Shown: positions 9,910 to 21,986, counted from the first letter of the stretch. The stretch is DNA of 64,000 bases from Sepioteuthis lessoniana (GCA_963585895.1 OY757912.1:83129654-83193653), one strand, 5' to 3'. Notes: generated by a model not told the origin, from the sequence alone. A program made the numbers and translations.

Positions 9910-10790
9910 TATGAGGGTTATTTAATACAGAAGGGGATTTTTTTAAACAAAAATGATTTTTTTTCAGAATTGTTTTCCATTAATGTAAACTCTACATTGT
10001 TTGGAATGAGTTTATAGCAAAAATTATTGCTTCAATGTTGCAGAAATATTCATTTTCAGACTATTCAAAAGGGCTGTAAATCAGAGTACTCCAGTCTTAA
10101 ACAGAGGTCTGTCATCAAAATTTGGGTGGCTGAGAAGTGCAAACCATATAAAATTCACAAAATAATGTATGATGAGTATGGAGAAGCATGTTTTAGTGTA
10201 AAAAATGTTTTTAAATGGGCTAAATTGTTTTAAAATGTTGAAATAGTATTCAAGAAGAAGACAAGCCAGACAGGTTTACAATGGCAAGCACACCTAAAAT
10301 GGTGAATTCAGATAATGTGCTAATTTTGGGTGACTGAACTGAGGACATTTCTGAACAAATAGCAATTTCTGTGAGTACAGCAAATAACATTTTACATGAT
10401 GACCTTGCCTTTTATAAGGTTAGTTGTCATTGGTTTTCATCAAGACAATGCAAGGCCTCATACTGTAGTAAGAATAGTGGAAACCTTTGGTAAATTTAGT
10501 TGGGAACAGCTGCTACACCTTCCTCACAATCTAGATCTCACCCTCTCTAATTTCCACTTGTTTGGCTCCCTCTAATAATTTCTGTGTGGAGTAAATTTTG
10601 TACCATAAGCAAATGGGTAAGAAATCACACCAAAGATTTTTATGCTGAAGGAATACAAAAGTTTGATTTTCAATGGGGAAAATGTGTTTTAAAGAATGGA
10701 GATTATACTGAAAAATAAAGCAATTTTTTTGGGGGGGGCAAATCATTTTATTGCAAAATTAACCTTATTTTTTGAATGACCCTTCATTAA
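9910..10790 (+). mobile_element. mariner element, decayed and internally deleted
   Basis: Imperfect ends GAGGGTTATTTAA (near 9911) and, reversed, GAAGGGTCATTCAA (near 10785). The helix-turn-helix part is open at about 10100-10233 (motif YGEACFSVKNVFKWAKLF). A later segment encodes HQDNARPHT (about 10439-10465), then HNLDLTLSNFHLFGSL, where the third catalytic Asp is replaced by Asn (AAT). Sequence between these parts is shortened and frameshifted. It is not functional. Confidence 0.8.
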
Positions 10791-10971
10791 CACTTTGCCC
10801 TTGGTATGAATAACATTGGTATCATGAAGAGGCGAGAGTTCCCGCATGAGCACCTGCTGGTCTTCAATACAACTTGGCCCATACCTAAGCTTAGATTCAC
10901 AATGCAGATTCATAGTCTCATCAAACTGACAGAGGGTATTATGATAAAAATGTATATATATAAATATATAT

Positions 10972-11180
10972 ATCTATCCAATTCCTAAACCATAGCCAGA
11001 ATGTGACACAAGGTCAAATTTTAAGTGAATTACAGTCTATTTAAATTCAAAGTTTTCCTTTTCCTAAAATGGTTGCCTTACTATTTACAAATAGTTTGGG
11101 GTAGAAAAGATAGGTTCATATCTTTCCCAATGGTATTGGTATGAAGTGAAATATAAACAGCTTGGGTTCAAGTTGTAACA
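10972..11180 (-). mobile_element. family C SINE, partial
   Basis: Reverse-orientation matches: ATGTGACACAAGGTCAAATT, TTTAAATTCAAAGTTTTCC, ACTATTTACAAATAG, TCATATCTTTCCCAATGG. The head is degraded beyond the B box. Confidence 0.65.
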
Positions 11181-11414
11181 AGCAATCCATGATAATGACA
11201 CTTTTTAATGAAGGAGTGAAGGATTCTAATTATCATTTCATATTTATCTACATTGAGAATTTTGATGCTTCAGTGTAAATGCTGATTCCTCAAAATTATC
11301 ATTAATTTGCAAGTTGAACTGGAAATTGCTGCATTCTCTAAGTTTGTGGGTTTCAAGCACATTGCTCTATTAAAAATCTTTTTATGATGTTTCATTTTTA
11401 CAGGGTTACAATTA

Positions 11415-11421
11415 CATGCAT

Positions 11422-11479
<58 letters not shown>

Positions 11480-11480
11480 G
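11415..11480. repeat. compound (ACAT)n(CA)n(AT)n microsatellite
   Basis: CATACATA units, then CACACA, then TATATA. Confidence 0.95.
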
Positions 11481-11626
11481 TATAAATATAAAAAAAATGA
11501 AAAAACACATGGTCTTCAAAGAATGAGGTTATTTATTGTAGAATTATTTGCCATTTTTTCATTAAAACTTTTCCATATTTTTTCATATATGTGCATTTAC
11601 ATACCATTAGATTTACATCCATTTTC

Positions 11627-11627
<1 letters not shown>

Positions 11628-11670
<43 letters not shown>
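11628..11670. repeat. (AT)n microsatellite
   Basis: About 20 AT units. Confidence 0.95.
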
Positions 11671-11671
<1 letters not shown>

Positions 11672-11930
11672 TTTGAATACCATAGGTATAGAATAGAGTC
11701 AGTAGTGCTTGGTGTTGACCAGTTTCTCCTCAATGCAATCATCAGACGTAGTATACAACTTGGATAAAGTAAGAACCTAATCTTAGCCTGATGATCACAT
11801 AGGCAAGAAAGTGGCTGTCACCAAGCACCATGGACTCTGTGTTTATAGTATTCAAACTTAGATCTATATATGTTCAATCACTGATATTGAGCACTCTTTA
11901 TTTGTTAATATAGCCAACCATATATCTATT
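11671..11930. other. no recognisable feature
   Basis: Unique-looking sequence between microsatellites. No conserved frame was recognised. Confidence 0.4.
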
Positions 11931-11931
11931 T

Positions 11932-11996
11932 ATATATATATATATATATACAGAGAGAGAGAGAGAGAGAGAGTGGAAAAGAGAGAGAGAGAGAAG
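11932..11996. repeat. (AT)n(AG)n compound microsatellite
   Basis: AT units to 11950, then AG runs split by GTGGAAA. Confidence 0.92.
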
Positions 11997-12134
11997 GCAA
12001 TTTTAGAGGAGTACAGCTAGTTTGAATTTGGGATTTTTCTCCTCCTAATACTGGTTGCCTAAAAAATGCTCTACAATATTTATGTATATAAGAAATATCA
12101 TAAATGTCCACATTCTTGCTTGGAAAGCTATATA

Positions 12135-12138
<4 letters not shown>

Positions 12139-12226
<88 letters not shown>
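12139..12226. repeat. (CA)n(TA)n microsatellite
   Basis: About 36 CA units followed by TA units. This is one of the longest perfect CA tracts in the window. Confidence 0.97.
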
Positions 12227-13098
12227 TTCAAATGAAACTTTTAGTAATGAAGCCAACATGAAGAGGTGAAATGATTCATTTTAGTTTTCATCCTGTTATA
12301 ACAGCCAGTATTTGTGCACTTTTTGATTTAAGAAATTTTTAAATGATTTTTTTAATTCATAATTACACACACACAAATTTAATGAGAACCTTGGTAATAT
12401 ATAGGTAGATAGATAAATATTTACTCAGTTTAATTTATTTTATGGCTACACTCCATGAATAGAGTAATCATTGAAAACTTACTTGTTACCACTGCCTGGT
12501 AAGCCTATCTCATTATTTAATGTTCACTATAATTATTAGAATAACAGTTTTCTGTGCAATTATCATGACTATTATTAATTTTCAATTAGTATTTCGTTCA
12601 TTGGTTACTTTTTGTTTGCAACCTCTGCATTCTGCATGGATAAAATAAAACTTGAACCCACATTTCTTTTTCTTCAGGAAGCTAATCTTAGTATAATGGC
12701 CACTCTACCAAAAGATAATGGTTACAGAAGTTCAAATCTAACCATAGAGCCTTATTCTTCATTTTCTCTTGACATCTCATCCTTTTTCCTCAGGAAACCT
12801 GTCTTAGCATGACAGTTTCCTTATTGGTTTTGGATACAAAAGATCAAATCTGATTATACAGATTTCTTTCTTTATTTCACTCAAATGCCTGAAAAGCAAG
12901 AGCAATATGAATGATAGAAATATTGAGTTGTTTGGAAAGTAATGGTATATTTCACATTTAAATGTTTAGCAAAATCAACTTTTATTTTCTTAAGAATGTG
13001 ATATTTGTTAAAAATTTAAAATAACTGACAATGGTTAATTTGTTACAGTTTTGCTTTGATATGCTTAGCAAATATACTCTATTGTATAAAGTTTTAGT
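12227..13098. repeat. mostly unassigned; imperfect direct repeat at about 12670-12870
   Basis: Two related segments follow each other. One reads CAGGAAGCTAATCTTAGTATAATGG...AGTTCAAATCTAACC and the next CAGGAAACCTGTCTTAGCAT...GATCAAATCTGATT. Both faintly resemble a tRNA-derived head (A-box-like then B-box-like). The rest is AT-rich without recognised features. Confidence 0.35.
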
Positions 13099-13355
13099 GA
13101 TAACCAGATCAATTGCAAGTGCTAGAAAGACATCTGATATTTTGAAGATGATTCATATTCAATTATTCACCAATACTACCACAACTTTTATCCTGTCTAA
13201 TGTAATAATAAGTGAAAGTGATTAAGTTTTTTGCACACTTTATGTTCATGGGGGCCCAGAGATTTTAATCTTCTCCTTTTAACTATTTTCCTTCTTTTTT
13301 TTTCTTTTTTCTTTATTCAAAAAATTTTTTGTCTTGTTAAGATACATGTACATCT
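13099..13355 (+). repeat. direct duplication, copy 1
   Basis: Nearly identical to 14703-14960, starting at GATAACCAGATCAATTGCAA and ending around GTCTTGTTAAGATACATGTA. It includes the run GTTTTTTGCACACTTTATG and a T-rich stretch. The offset between copies is about 1604 bp. Confidence 0.85.
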
Positions 13356-13722
13356 ATTGGAAAAACTGGTGAAATGAGTTTATCTTATTTAACCTATGAT
13401 TTTTGCTTTAAACCTTGGGAGTCACTTAATCCAAACAAATTATTTCTTATAGCTAAAGGGATTTTCATAATCCAGCTTTTTGCTTATTTTAAAGAATAAT
13501 ATACTTATTCCTGCTTGTATTTAAACATATTCTTCAAGAATATTTTTGTCAATTCACCCATAAAAGGGAATACTTAGTGTTTTCAAGGGATGTATCCATA
13601 CTTTATTGGAGACATTTTATTCATTTATATTTTTAAGATGAAGTACTGCCAATCATTAATATTATCACTTTTGATAGGTAATTTTCTCCCATTTCACAAA
13701 TTCTGCAAGAAGATCTGAGACC

Positions 13723-13725
<3 letters not shown>
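13356..13725. other. no recognisable feature
   Basis: AT-rich sequence following the first duplicate. Confidence 0.4.

Positions 13726-13726
<1 letters not shown>

Positions 13727-13770
<44 letters not shown>
13727..13770. repeat. (AT)n microsatellite
   Basis: About 21 AT units. Confidence 0.95.
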
Positions 13771-13772
<2 letters not shown>

Positions 13773-14296
13773 TCCACTTGTAGGTATCGAGAAGTACACA
13801 AAGTAATCATGAAAGTGTTTTCAGATAATTCACAAAGCCAATATTTGCATGGAAATATTGGGAAACAATATAGGAATGGAATTGATGCTAAGAGTTGAGG
13901 TACCTCAGCACTTTTCTTGCATGCACTACTCCTGGCCTCAGTGGCATATGTTCTTTGCTTTTCAGAAATTTCAGTGCCTTTACTGGTTATAGCTCTTCTT
14001 GATTCTTGGTCAGCTACCTCTACTACTCCATTACACTGAACAGTGGTAGGGTCAGGATTAATCCCTAATTCATAAGACATCTTATAAAAGAGAATGCTGG
14101 TGGAGCTAAGCTATTTTTGGCACCAATCTTCCAGATACTAGAAGGTTCTTGCTTTAAAAAATAACCTTGTGTTAAGCCTGTCTTTAGTGGGTAGACTAGG
14201 TAAATAACATACATATATAGGTGTTTGACTTGCTTATAACAACACAGGCAATTAATGATTTTAACATTCATGTAAACTAGATTTGTATTTTAGATG
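13771..14296. other. unassigned sequence
   Basis: Moderately complex sequence. The minus frame at 13727-14080 is open for about 100 codons outside the AT repeat, but I recognise no family. No support for a gene beyond openness. Confidence 0.3.
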
Positions 14297-14297
14297 T

Positions 14298-14347
14298 GCA
14301 TATATATATATATATACAGAGAGAGAGAGAGAGAGAGAAAGAGAGAG
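14298..14347. repeat. (TA)n(GA)n microsatellite
   Basis: TA units, then GA units with one AAAG interruption. Confidence 0.95.
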
Positions 14348-14702
14348 GCCATATTTTTTTAATAGAGTTTATCATATATATAGACCATATTTTCTAAATA
14401 GAGTTTATCAAGGAGGACATTTTGTCCGGGGCTTTACTGGGTCATCTTGCTTAGAATATTTCATATGTATATATTTTGTTGAATCTTTCATGTCTTGGCT
14501 TAATCATTTATTGTTCTATCAAGAGAGATGAATAAATCGTTTGGAAGTTTGCCGCAGCTGATTGTATTTTGTGAGGTGCACCTAACAATGGACTCCCAGC
14601 TGATCAATAGTGAAAGTTGCTAAGCCACACTGCCCACTTAGGAACTCACACAATACATCATCAGTTGTAAAGATAAGAAACACATTCCTCGTCTGGTCAA
14701 TC
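14348..14702. other. no recognised family; short AT-rich direct repeat
   Basis: Contains two related stretches, CCATATTTTTTTAATAGAGT (near 14349) and CCATATTTTCTAAATAGAGT (near 14385), 36 bp apart. Confidence 0.4.
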
Positions 14703-14960
14703 GATAACCAGATCAATTGCAAGTGCAAGAAAGACATCTGATATTTTGAAGATGATTCATATTCAATTATTCACCAATACTACCACAACTTTTATCCTGT
14801 CTAATGTAATAATAAGTGAAAGTGATTAAGTTTTTTGCACACCTTATGTTCATGGGGGCTCAGAGACTTTAATCTTCTCCTTTTAACTATTTTCCTTTTT
14901 TTTTCTTTTTTTTTCTTTATTTAAAATTTTTTTTGTCTTATTAAGACACATGTACATACA
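14703..14960 (+). repeat. direct duplication, copy 2
   Basis: Second copy of the 13099-13355 segment with only scattered substitutions. The upstream flanks of the two copies differ, so the duplication starts sharply at GATAACCAG. Confidence 0.85.
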
Positions 14961-15059
14961 TAGAGGGGCAAGTTGATGGGTAGAATAGGTAAAGCTATAC
15001 ATATAATTCTTGTAAAACACAGACAAAAAAAATAGTATTTGTGTTTTTATCAATTGCTC

Positions 15060-16215
15060 TGTCCTCTCTTACCAAAGGGTCCCAATACAGTTGCAGTAGA
15101 AAAAACTGGTAAGAAATTGGTGAGGAAGAAGAAATGAGACATTAGAAAAAAAAAAGAAAATAGAGAAACACGAGTGAATGGATAGATTCACTAATTCCAG
15201 TATGTAAGCACTCAAAAAATATCTAAATTAATAAATCTCTTTAATGTCACTCACTTGAATTAAAAAAATATTTCTCTACAAGACCTGATGAATTTTTTTC
15301 TCAGAATTATATTAACTTTATGAGATAATATAAAAATATAATTGATCAATCTCTTTTCTATTATGGGGTTTTATTTCTTGCACTTACAATTCTTGTTTGT
15401 GACTATTCAATGTAAATTTTTGATTGACAACAAAAATTGTAGACTATCCAGCTTCAATTCAAGTCTTGATTTCCTACCAAATGAAGATGAGTACTTTAGC
15501 TAGTTATTATACATTTATCCTGTGTCATTGTTAGAACATCTGCCAGTCTTGTGAGACTACAGATATTTGTCTAGATGTCTTGGCAAAGTTGTATAGAAGA
15601 CTTGCAGGTGCCTATTCAGCAGGTCTCTCATTTTCATAACCCTGATATTGGCTGTGGGAAGAACAAGGTTTTACAGAATTTGGCATCAGTGTCCCAAAGA
15701 GGAATTTGCAAGAATTAGGTGAGGAAGAAGAAATGAAACACAGGAGAGAAAGAAGACAGAAAAACAAGAGTAAATGAATAAGTTTACTCATTTCATTACA
15801 TGTGTTATAAAAAAAATCTAAATTGATAAATCTCTTAAACATCACTCACTTGAATTTAAGAATATTTCTCAACAAAACCCAACGTAATTTTTCTCTGAAT
15901 TATATTTACTTTTGGAAATAATATAAAAACATGATTAATAAATCTCTTATGTGGATTTATCTTTTGCCCTTACAATTCCTGTTTGTAACTATTCAATATA
16001 AATTTTTAATTGACAATATTGTAAAATATTCCCCTTTGATTCAAGACTTGATTTCTTGTCCTGTGTTAATTGATACTTCAGCTAGCTATTTTATATATTA
16101 TTCTATGTCATTGTTATAGCATCTGCCAGTTTTGTGAAACTATGAATCTGTACCTGGCAAAGTTGCCCAGGTAGCAGGTTTTCCCTCTTTATGATACCAA
16201 TGTTGAAAATAAAAT
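15060..16215 (+). repeat. two-unit tandem duplication, unit about 590 bp
   Basis: Unit 1 (about 15060-15650) and unit 2 (about 15650-16215) align through GGTGAGGAAGAAGAAATGA (15119 and 15718), TCACTCACTTGAATT, TTGTTTGTRACTATTCAAT, CAAGWCTTGATTTC and CATCTGCCAGT (15537 and 16120). The offset drifts from 599 to 583 by indels, so the duplication is old. No coding sequence is evident. Confidence 0.8.
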
Positions 16216-16470
16216 AGCAACACCTCTGCAACCAAAAATAAAGATGTATGAACATATATATCAGGTTTTTAGATACAGTTCCAAGAGTTTGGTAATAAAT
16301 AATGCCTAACATTATCTGTTTTCATTGTATAGTATTACACAAGAAATTTTTTTAAAAACCCTGATATCTTTGGTTTAGAAAAAAAATTGTTAGATGTCTT
16401 TAAGGTGTACTTATAAGTGTTTACATTTAGCTATGCATCTCTCATAATATATCCATATTCTCAAGTTTTG
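16216..16470. other. no recognisable feature
   Basis: AT-rich sequence with no recognised element. Confidence 0.4.

Positions 16471-16472
<2 letters not shown>

Positions 16473-16532
<60 letters not shown>
16473..16532. repeat. (AT)n(GT)n microsatellite
   Basis: Short TA run followed by about 22 GT units. Confidence 0.95.
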
Positions 16533-16538
<6 letters not shown>

Positions 16539-17016
16539 ACAAATCAAATCGATAGATCATTAGATGCAGAAAAAAAAACAAAACTGACAGTTGACAAATA
16601 ACTTCTAGTTTTCTTATAATTTTAAATGAAAACATCAATTTATAAATGATGGCAATCTAATTTATTTGCAATATTGTGAAGTGACAGTCTACAATCATTA
16701 TGTGCTACATTTTAATCTTTTTTGAACTCAGACAACTACTTACTTACCATTAGCAAGAGACTAATCCCAAATTTGGATGTCAAATCAAGAAAAAGAAAAT
16801 TCTAAGAAATTTTCTATTTTTTAGTATTTAATTAAAAAAGTATGACTTTTCACTGCAACTAAAGGAACTTTGGCAATAATAATCAAGAAAAATAATCACT
16901 TCCTTCTTGTGTGCCTAAGCCACCCAAGCCATTAAAGTTCCATTAAAATTTGTGGTAATATTAAAATGATTCAGTTGTTTTCTTTGTCTGATTTTTGTTC
17001 TTTGTCCAATATGATA
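16533..17016. other. no recognisable feature
   Basis: AT-rich; ends at a GATA microsatellite at 17017-17036. Confidence 0.4.
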
Positions 17017-17036
17017 GATAGATAGATAGATAGATA
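17017..17036. repeat. (GATA)n microsatellite
   Basis: Five GATA units bordering a mariner remnant. Confidence 0.9.
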
Positions 17037-17039
17037 TGT

Positions 17040-17335
17040 ACAAGGTATGATCAAAAAGTATAAAGACTGAAGTTTTAATTTTACTAAATTTAAAATTTTT
17101 AAGTCTAATGAAGACATGCACAACTGAGCAACTTATCTAATTAAATGATGATATTTTGACATCTAGGCTGTTGGCTAGACAAGTCAGTGCTGACTTAGAA
17201 AAAAAATTATGAATCCAGTCTCAATACTTTTGAACAGCAGCTTTTAGCAATACGCGTGATTGTGCAATTGCGACACCTTCTATACTTACCATACTGAGCT
17301 CCATGTGACTTTTTCTTGTTTCCTAAACTAAAAAT
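17040..17335 (+). mobile_element. mariner remnant, strongly deleted
   Basis: The left end reads CAAGGTATGATCAAAAAGTA, of mariner-terminus type. Near 17290-17332 the sequence encodes APCDFFLFPKLKIH, matching the third catalytic motif of mariner transposases. Nearly all coding sequence in between is deleted. Confidence 0.6.
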
Positions 17336-17746
17336 TCATCAATTTTCTTTTCCTTTTCTTTATTTCTTCATTATCCTTTTTGGCTAACTGTTATTTTGGC
17401 AAATGTTTCCTCACATGCTCACAAGCCTACAACAAAGTTTTATAGAATACTAGAGAAGAAATATTAAGATGATATGATTTATAACTCATTGCACTCATTA
17501 GAATATTAAGTAATCTAAAAGACAATTCTTATAACATAAAAACTTTATTAATGTGAGACCAAAAAGTAATGAAGATACAAAAAAAGGAAGATGTGTGTGA
17601 GTGCACAATAGGAAAGAAATATGGTTCCTTTTACTCACTTGACAATGATGTTCCTTTCATCCTGTTGATTATGGCCAGTTATTTAGATATATCTGTACTT
17701 CCTGCCTTGTACCCTAAGGACAATATATTAAATCTCTATCTGGCTT
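17336..17746. other. no recognisable feature
   Basis: AT-rich sequence. The frame at 17569-17775 is unassigned and partly lies in the next foldback element. Confidence 0.35.
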
Positions 17747-18040
17747 ATATAATACAGAGTATTTCAAAAAATTAATATCATTTGAGTTATATAGTGTTTC
17801 AGAAAAATCAATTTCATTTCATAATATAATAAATTGACCAATTCTTGTTCAAAGGATCTCGAATTGAACAACATGTGTAGAAACAACTCAAAATTCTACA
17901 TTTAATGTTTAAATACCTGTTTTTTTTATGTGAATGGTGTTTCTATACATGAAAAAGAAAAAGCATAAAATACTAAACTGAATTGGTCAACTTATTAAAT
18001 TATGAAATGATATTAATTTTTTTAACTACCCAGTATATAA
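17747..18040 (+). mobile_element. foldback MITE, family P, copy 1
   Basis: Terminal inverted arms: left TCAAAAAATTAATATCATTT, right (reversed) TTAAAAAAATTAATATCATT. Inner arm pairs include AAATTGACCAATTC and GAATTGGTCAA. The whole element is homologous, in reverse orientation, to 32725-32990. It contains the shared segment AACAACTCAAAATTCTA. It is noncoding. Confidence 0.65.
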
Positions 18041-19187
18041 AAAGTAAGAAGTAGCATTGTATATATGCCAACAGCACAAAAGTCCCATGTGTGAATGAAT
18101 GAAACTCATGTCTTCTTACAACATGCTCAAAGAAAGAGAGCTATCTTCTCACCTTGTTGCTATGGAAACCGCTTATTTTCCCTTCAAGTAATAATTTTGT
18201 AGGCAAGGGCAGATAACCCAACATCAGTAATAACTAGCATAGTACCCATAAAAAATAATGGGATTTTTCATGTTTGTTTCATTTTCTTTTTTCTGATAAA
18301 TATTTAAAAAGACTAAATTATGTTGTGTTTTAATTTTTAATTTTTTGATTGTTTAATTTTTTTTTTCTTCTGACATCTGCTTTCTTCCCTTGCTAATCAA
18401 TATCTTCTTTCACTTAAATCTGCCTTGTTCATTAAAAATCAGAAGCTTTGAGACCAATCAGTTGTTCTATTAAGAATCTAATCTAAAAAAATCAAAGACA
18501 AGACAACTGTCCATTTAAAATATTATAAAAATATAGAGAAATTTAACGTTTAGTTGAAACCCCTCCCCAAAAAACAAAGCAGTAATGAAAAAATATTCCA
18601 ATATTAGTTGAATGAAAAATGGGAAAAAAACATGTTTTGTTAAATAAAATTGTGATGTAAACATTTAAGAAAAAGAATCCTCATTGCTAGGTTAGACTTT
18701 TCTTGTCAACTTATCATCTCATGAACTATAGGTAAAAAAAATTATTGAATGCTATTTTTTTGTTTCTTCTATAAAAATAATATTCCAATAATCATGAAAT
18801 TAATTACTAGTTAAAGAATAAAATGTCTAGTGGTGGATCTTTAACATAAACCAAGGATGAATATATCATTGCTGATGTCATAACTAAGTCACTTCAGTAA
18901 TTTTTCATATGTCATTATTGAGAGTGTATCTTAATGCAAGAAGCAAAAATGAAAAATATGTTAAATATGATAATGTTGAGTGTTAATTAATAAATGTTCT
19001 TTCCAAGATAAAAGTTAATATGAGTTATTGCCTCTTTGATAATTGGATGTTTGGAGTTAGTGGATGAAGAAGATAGATGGCACATTGACTAATTTGCATA
19101 GAAACAATAGTGTTGAGCCATTGGCCAATCATTACTAACCAATAGTTAAAACCATAGGTATATTAGTTTCAGTCTTTAAAGTTTACT
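18041..19187. other. about 1.1 kb without a recognised feature
   Basis: AT-rich sequence with poly-T stretches. I found no conserved frame, SINE or inverted repeat. Confidence 0.4.
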
Positions 19188-19510
19188 GCCTTGTCAGTAA
19201 AATTTAGAATACTCCAACTGTATCCTCTACAGTGGGGGTAAGACTCTTCTCAAAAAATGGTGTCCTGGGTAGGACACTGACCAACATCTGATGGTGAGGC
19301 TCTATTTCTGGAGCTCTGGGAACTGTGGGACACCCCTTCATTAGTATTATTACTCTCAGGTCTACTCTGACATGAAGTAGTCTGACCTGAAGTGATATTA
19401 TCTGTTAGGGTCTCAACTATTGGTCAAACAGATCTGTGTTCAAATCATTTTATCAGATCAGAATATTTGATATCATAACTGTGTGCAAAAACTCTTGAGA
19501 CTCAACAACA
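19188..19510 (+). mobile_element. composite retroposon, head plus one or two repeat units
   Basis: The head runs through GAATACTCCAACTGTATCCT, GGTGTCCTGGGTAGGACACT and CACCCCTTCATTAGTATTAT. It is followed by TACTTGATATCATAACTGTG-type repeat sequence. The tail is missing. Confidence 0.65.
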
Positions 19511-21057
19511 CAAAAAAATGTAAATATTATAAGTGTACAATTTAAACTTGCCATTTAAACTTGTGTAGGTTTTCCTACTAACAATGTCAATATCAATATC
19601 TTATCAATATCATATCAATATCTTGCTAAATATCAAACTTGTGGAGGTTTCCATACTAATAATAATTTTAAATGTCATTTTATCGTTGTTGGGAACAAAA
19701 TGTTATTGTCTCCCTTTCTTGTGATTCATGGGCGGAGCTTCCAACAATCACATGACTGTTGGTCATGGGACAGTTTGAAAAGCAAGTTCTTCCCCTTTCC
19801 AACCATGAGGGTCCTGCTGATAGGACGTCTACTTCAGCCTCTGCTATGTGAGAAGCACATGCGTACAAATCACCTTAAGAGAACATGCACAACTCCTTCT
19901 GCCATTCATCACCTTGTTCTTGGAGCAACTATTGCGCTTTCATTTAGTATGGTTTGGGACAATTATTATTGTGTACCATATATGTATATACTAAATGTTT
20001 GCAGTTTAACTTTTCGTGTCATGTAGTCTTTCCTTGCCAAACTATTCAGTGTTAGACTATCAACAAGATAGTCTAATGCATTATGAGAAAGTGTAGTTGG
20101 TAGTTCAAGCCACTATCATACACCACATAAAATTCTTATATTGCAAATATTTTTAAAACTTTCCTTCACAAATCACAAGGGATTTGTTTTTGCAAATAAT
20201 TCAATCATCATACACCCCACCCTGCAATATATGTATATATTTGATGAGTAAGGAACATCATGGAGTGATTAACATGTTTAGGTGATTGTATTTTGAAAGA
20301 TTAAGAATAAATTAGATGTTATGGTGAAAGGAATAATGGATTATGATTGAGTCAAGGAATGAAACTAGTTAACTTAACGTTAAGATAAAAAAATCAACAC
20401 CTTTCCTCCCAAGTCTTTGGCTTTGTGCTACATTTGTACAAAAATACAATAAATACCATTTAGCTTCTTATGCCAAAGGAGTGAAGATCTGAGGGATGCA
20501 AATTTTAGTATTTGGGATATCCTAAAAAATAAAAAGAATGAAATATTCTGCAATTTTTATAAGTGATTTTTATAGGTTTGGCAGTGGTGATAATTAGTTT
20601 GATTGTAGCCCTCTGAAAATTGTTAAATTTGCACTCCTTACAAAAGAAAAAACTTTTAAAACAAATTTCCCAGTTTGTTTATTCTCCATCTATTCTTCAT
20701 TCACTCTGAATTTGGCCAGTATCTGTGCACTTTGCCTTTTATGAAAGTATCACTAAGCAATAATTCTGCCAAGGATTACAATGTAGTATCTGTAACCATT
20801 AAAATCTAACTGAATATCATAAAAGAAAATAAAAATCAAATAATTAAAAAAGTCCTCTATATTTATTTGAGTGTTGTTTTTTTTACTTTATTTTGTATTT
20901 ATTTTTGAGGAAATTTTATTTTTTTAATTTTTCAAGATCTTTTTCCTTGTTCCTATTTTATATCTTATTGTTTAAAAAATTAAATTCCTATGGATACAGA
21001 TACTATGCTAATATTCTTGAGAGAGATAACATATGCTCCAATACTTCAGTTTGATCC
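19511..21057. other. about 1.5 kb, no confirmed gene; short ATC-AATAT repeats near 19590
   Basis: Contains a degenerate run of ATATCAATATCTTATCAAT units (about 19583-19635) and a GC-richer patch at about 19725-19935 with GGGCGGAGCTTCC. Neither was identified. Open frames there lack recognisable motifs. Confidence 0.35.
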
Positions 21058-21756
21058 AAGATGGATGCTAACAAAATACTTTGAGAAAAAACTAGTTGGG
21101 AACTGCACAAGAATGCTATGAGCTATCTTGAACAAATCCTGAAAGCAACACCCCACAAAAAAACCAGTTACCTCCCATCTCAAAAACCATCCAAGTAAAA
21201 TGAACAAGACATGCAGGACACTGCTAGAGAAGCAAGGATGAACTCATAAGTGACATTCTTCTATAGACCCCTATACATGGATCTGCCAGTGTTGTCTGAC
21301 CAGCAAGAACTTATTTACAATATTTAACAACCTCCTCTGCTCGGACAGGATACGACACAAGGTCAATTTTTAAGTGGAGTTTAACAGGTTTGAATTCAGA
21401 GTATTCCTTCTCCTAGACTAGTTGCCTCACCAAGGCTGAAGAACCTAGTCTGTCCTACTATTTACCCATAGCTGGAGGGAGAATAATTGGATTCATACCT
21501 TTCCCAAGGGTATTAGTGCTATGTGAAATGCAATCAGTCTTGACCAGGGTTTGAACTCGTGTTGCAATGTCCATTTCCTATGATGATAACTATTACACCA
21601 TGGGCACCTCCAGCAAGAACTTATTTACATCAGCTTTATGCAAACATAGTATGTAACTTAGAAGACCTGCCAGGAGCAATGGATGATAGGGATGGATGGA
21701 GAGAAAGAGTCAGGATAATCTCCACTGTTGGTATGACTTAATAATGAGGTTATATG
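21058..21756 (+). mobile_element. RTE-like LINE 3' end (family G), interrupted by a SINE
   Basis: The left part (21058-21319) and the right part (21611-21756) are contiguous pieces of the LINE C-terminal coding region. The right part encodes RTYLHQLYANIVCNLEDL and DDRDGWRERVR, matching the intact copy at 47581-47974. It ends GGTATGACTTAATAATGAGG, a reduced GAT-type tail. Stops in the left part show decay. A family C SINE sits between the parts. Confidence 0.85.
21320..21610 (-). mobile_element. family C SINE, complete, nested in a LINE
   Basis: This 291 bp SINE is flanked by an exact 19 bp target duplication, CAGCAAGAACTTATTTACA, at 21301-21319 and 21611-21629. On the minus strand it starts GAGGTGCCCATGGTGTAATA, with an A-box-like segment (TGGTGTAATAGTTATC, 21600-21585) and a B box (GAGTTCAAACCC, 21558-21547). 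The body contains GGTATGAATCCAATTATTCT and the 3' part CCTTGTGTCGTATCCTGT. It defines the limits of family C here. Confidence 0.92.
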
Positions 21757-21986
21757 CGACAGACTTTCTGAAAAACTTTTTAGAAAGTGGACACATATTT
21801 ATGAAAACATCCTAACTTGTAAAATCATTGATTTTACTATATTAAACTTAGTGCTATTAGTAAGAAGAATAATTGAAGAAAAATCTGACATAAAAAAATA
21901 TTTCTGTTAATGTAAAAAAGAAAGAAAATAGGCGAATTCTGTATTTGAAAAGTTGTTTACACTTTAAATGATGTTTATGAATAATA

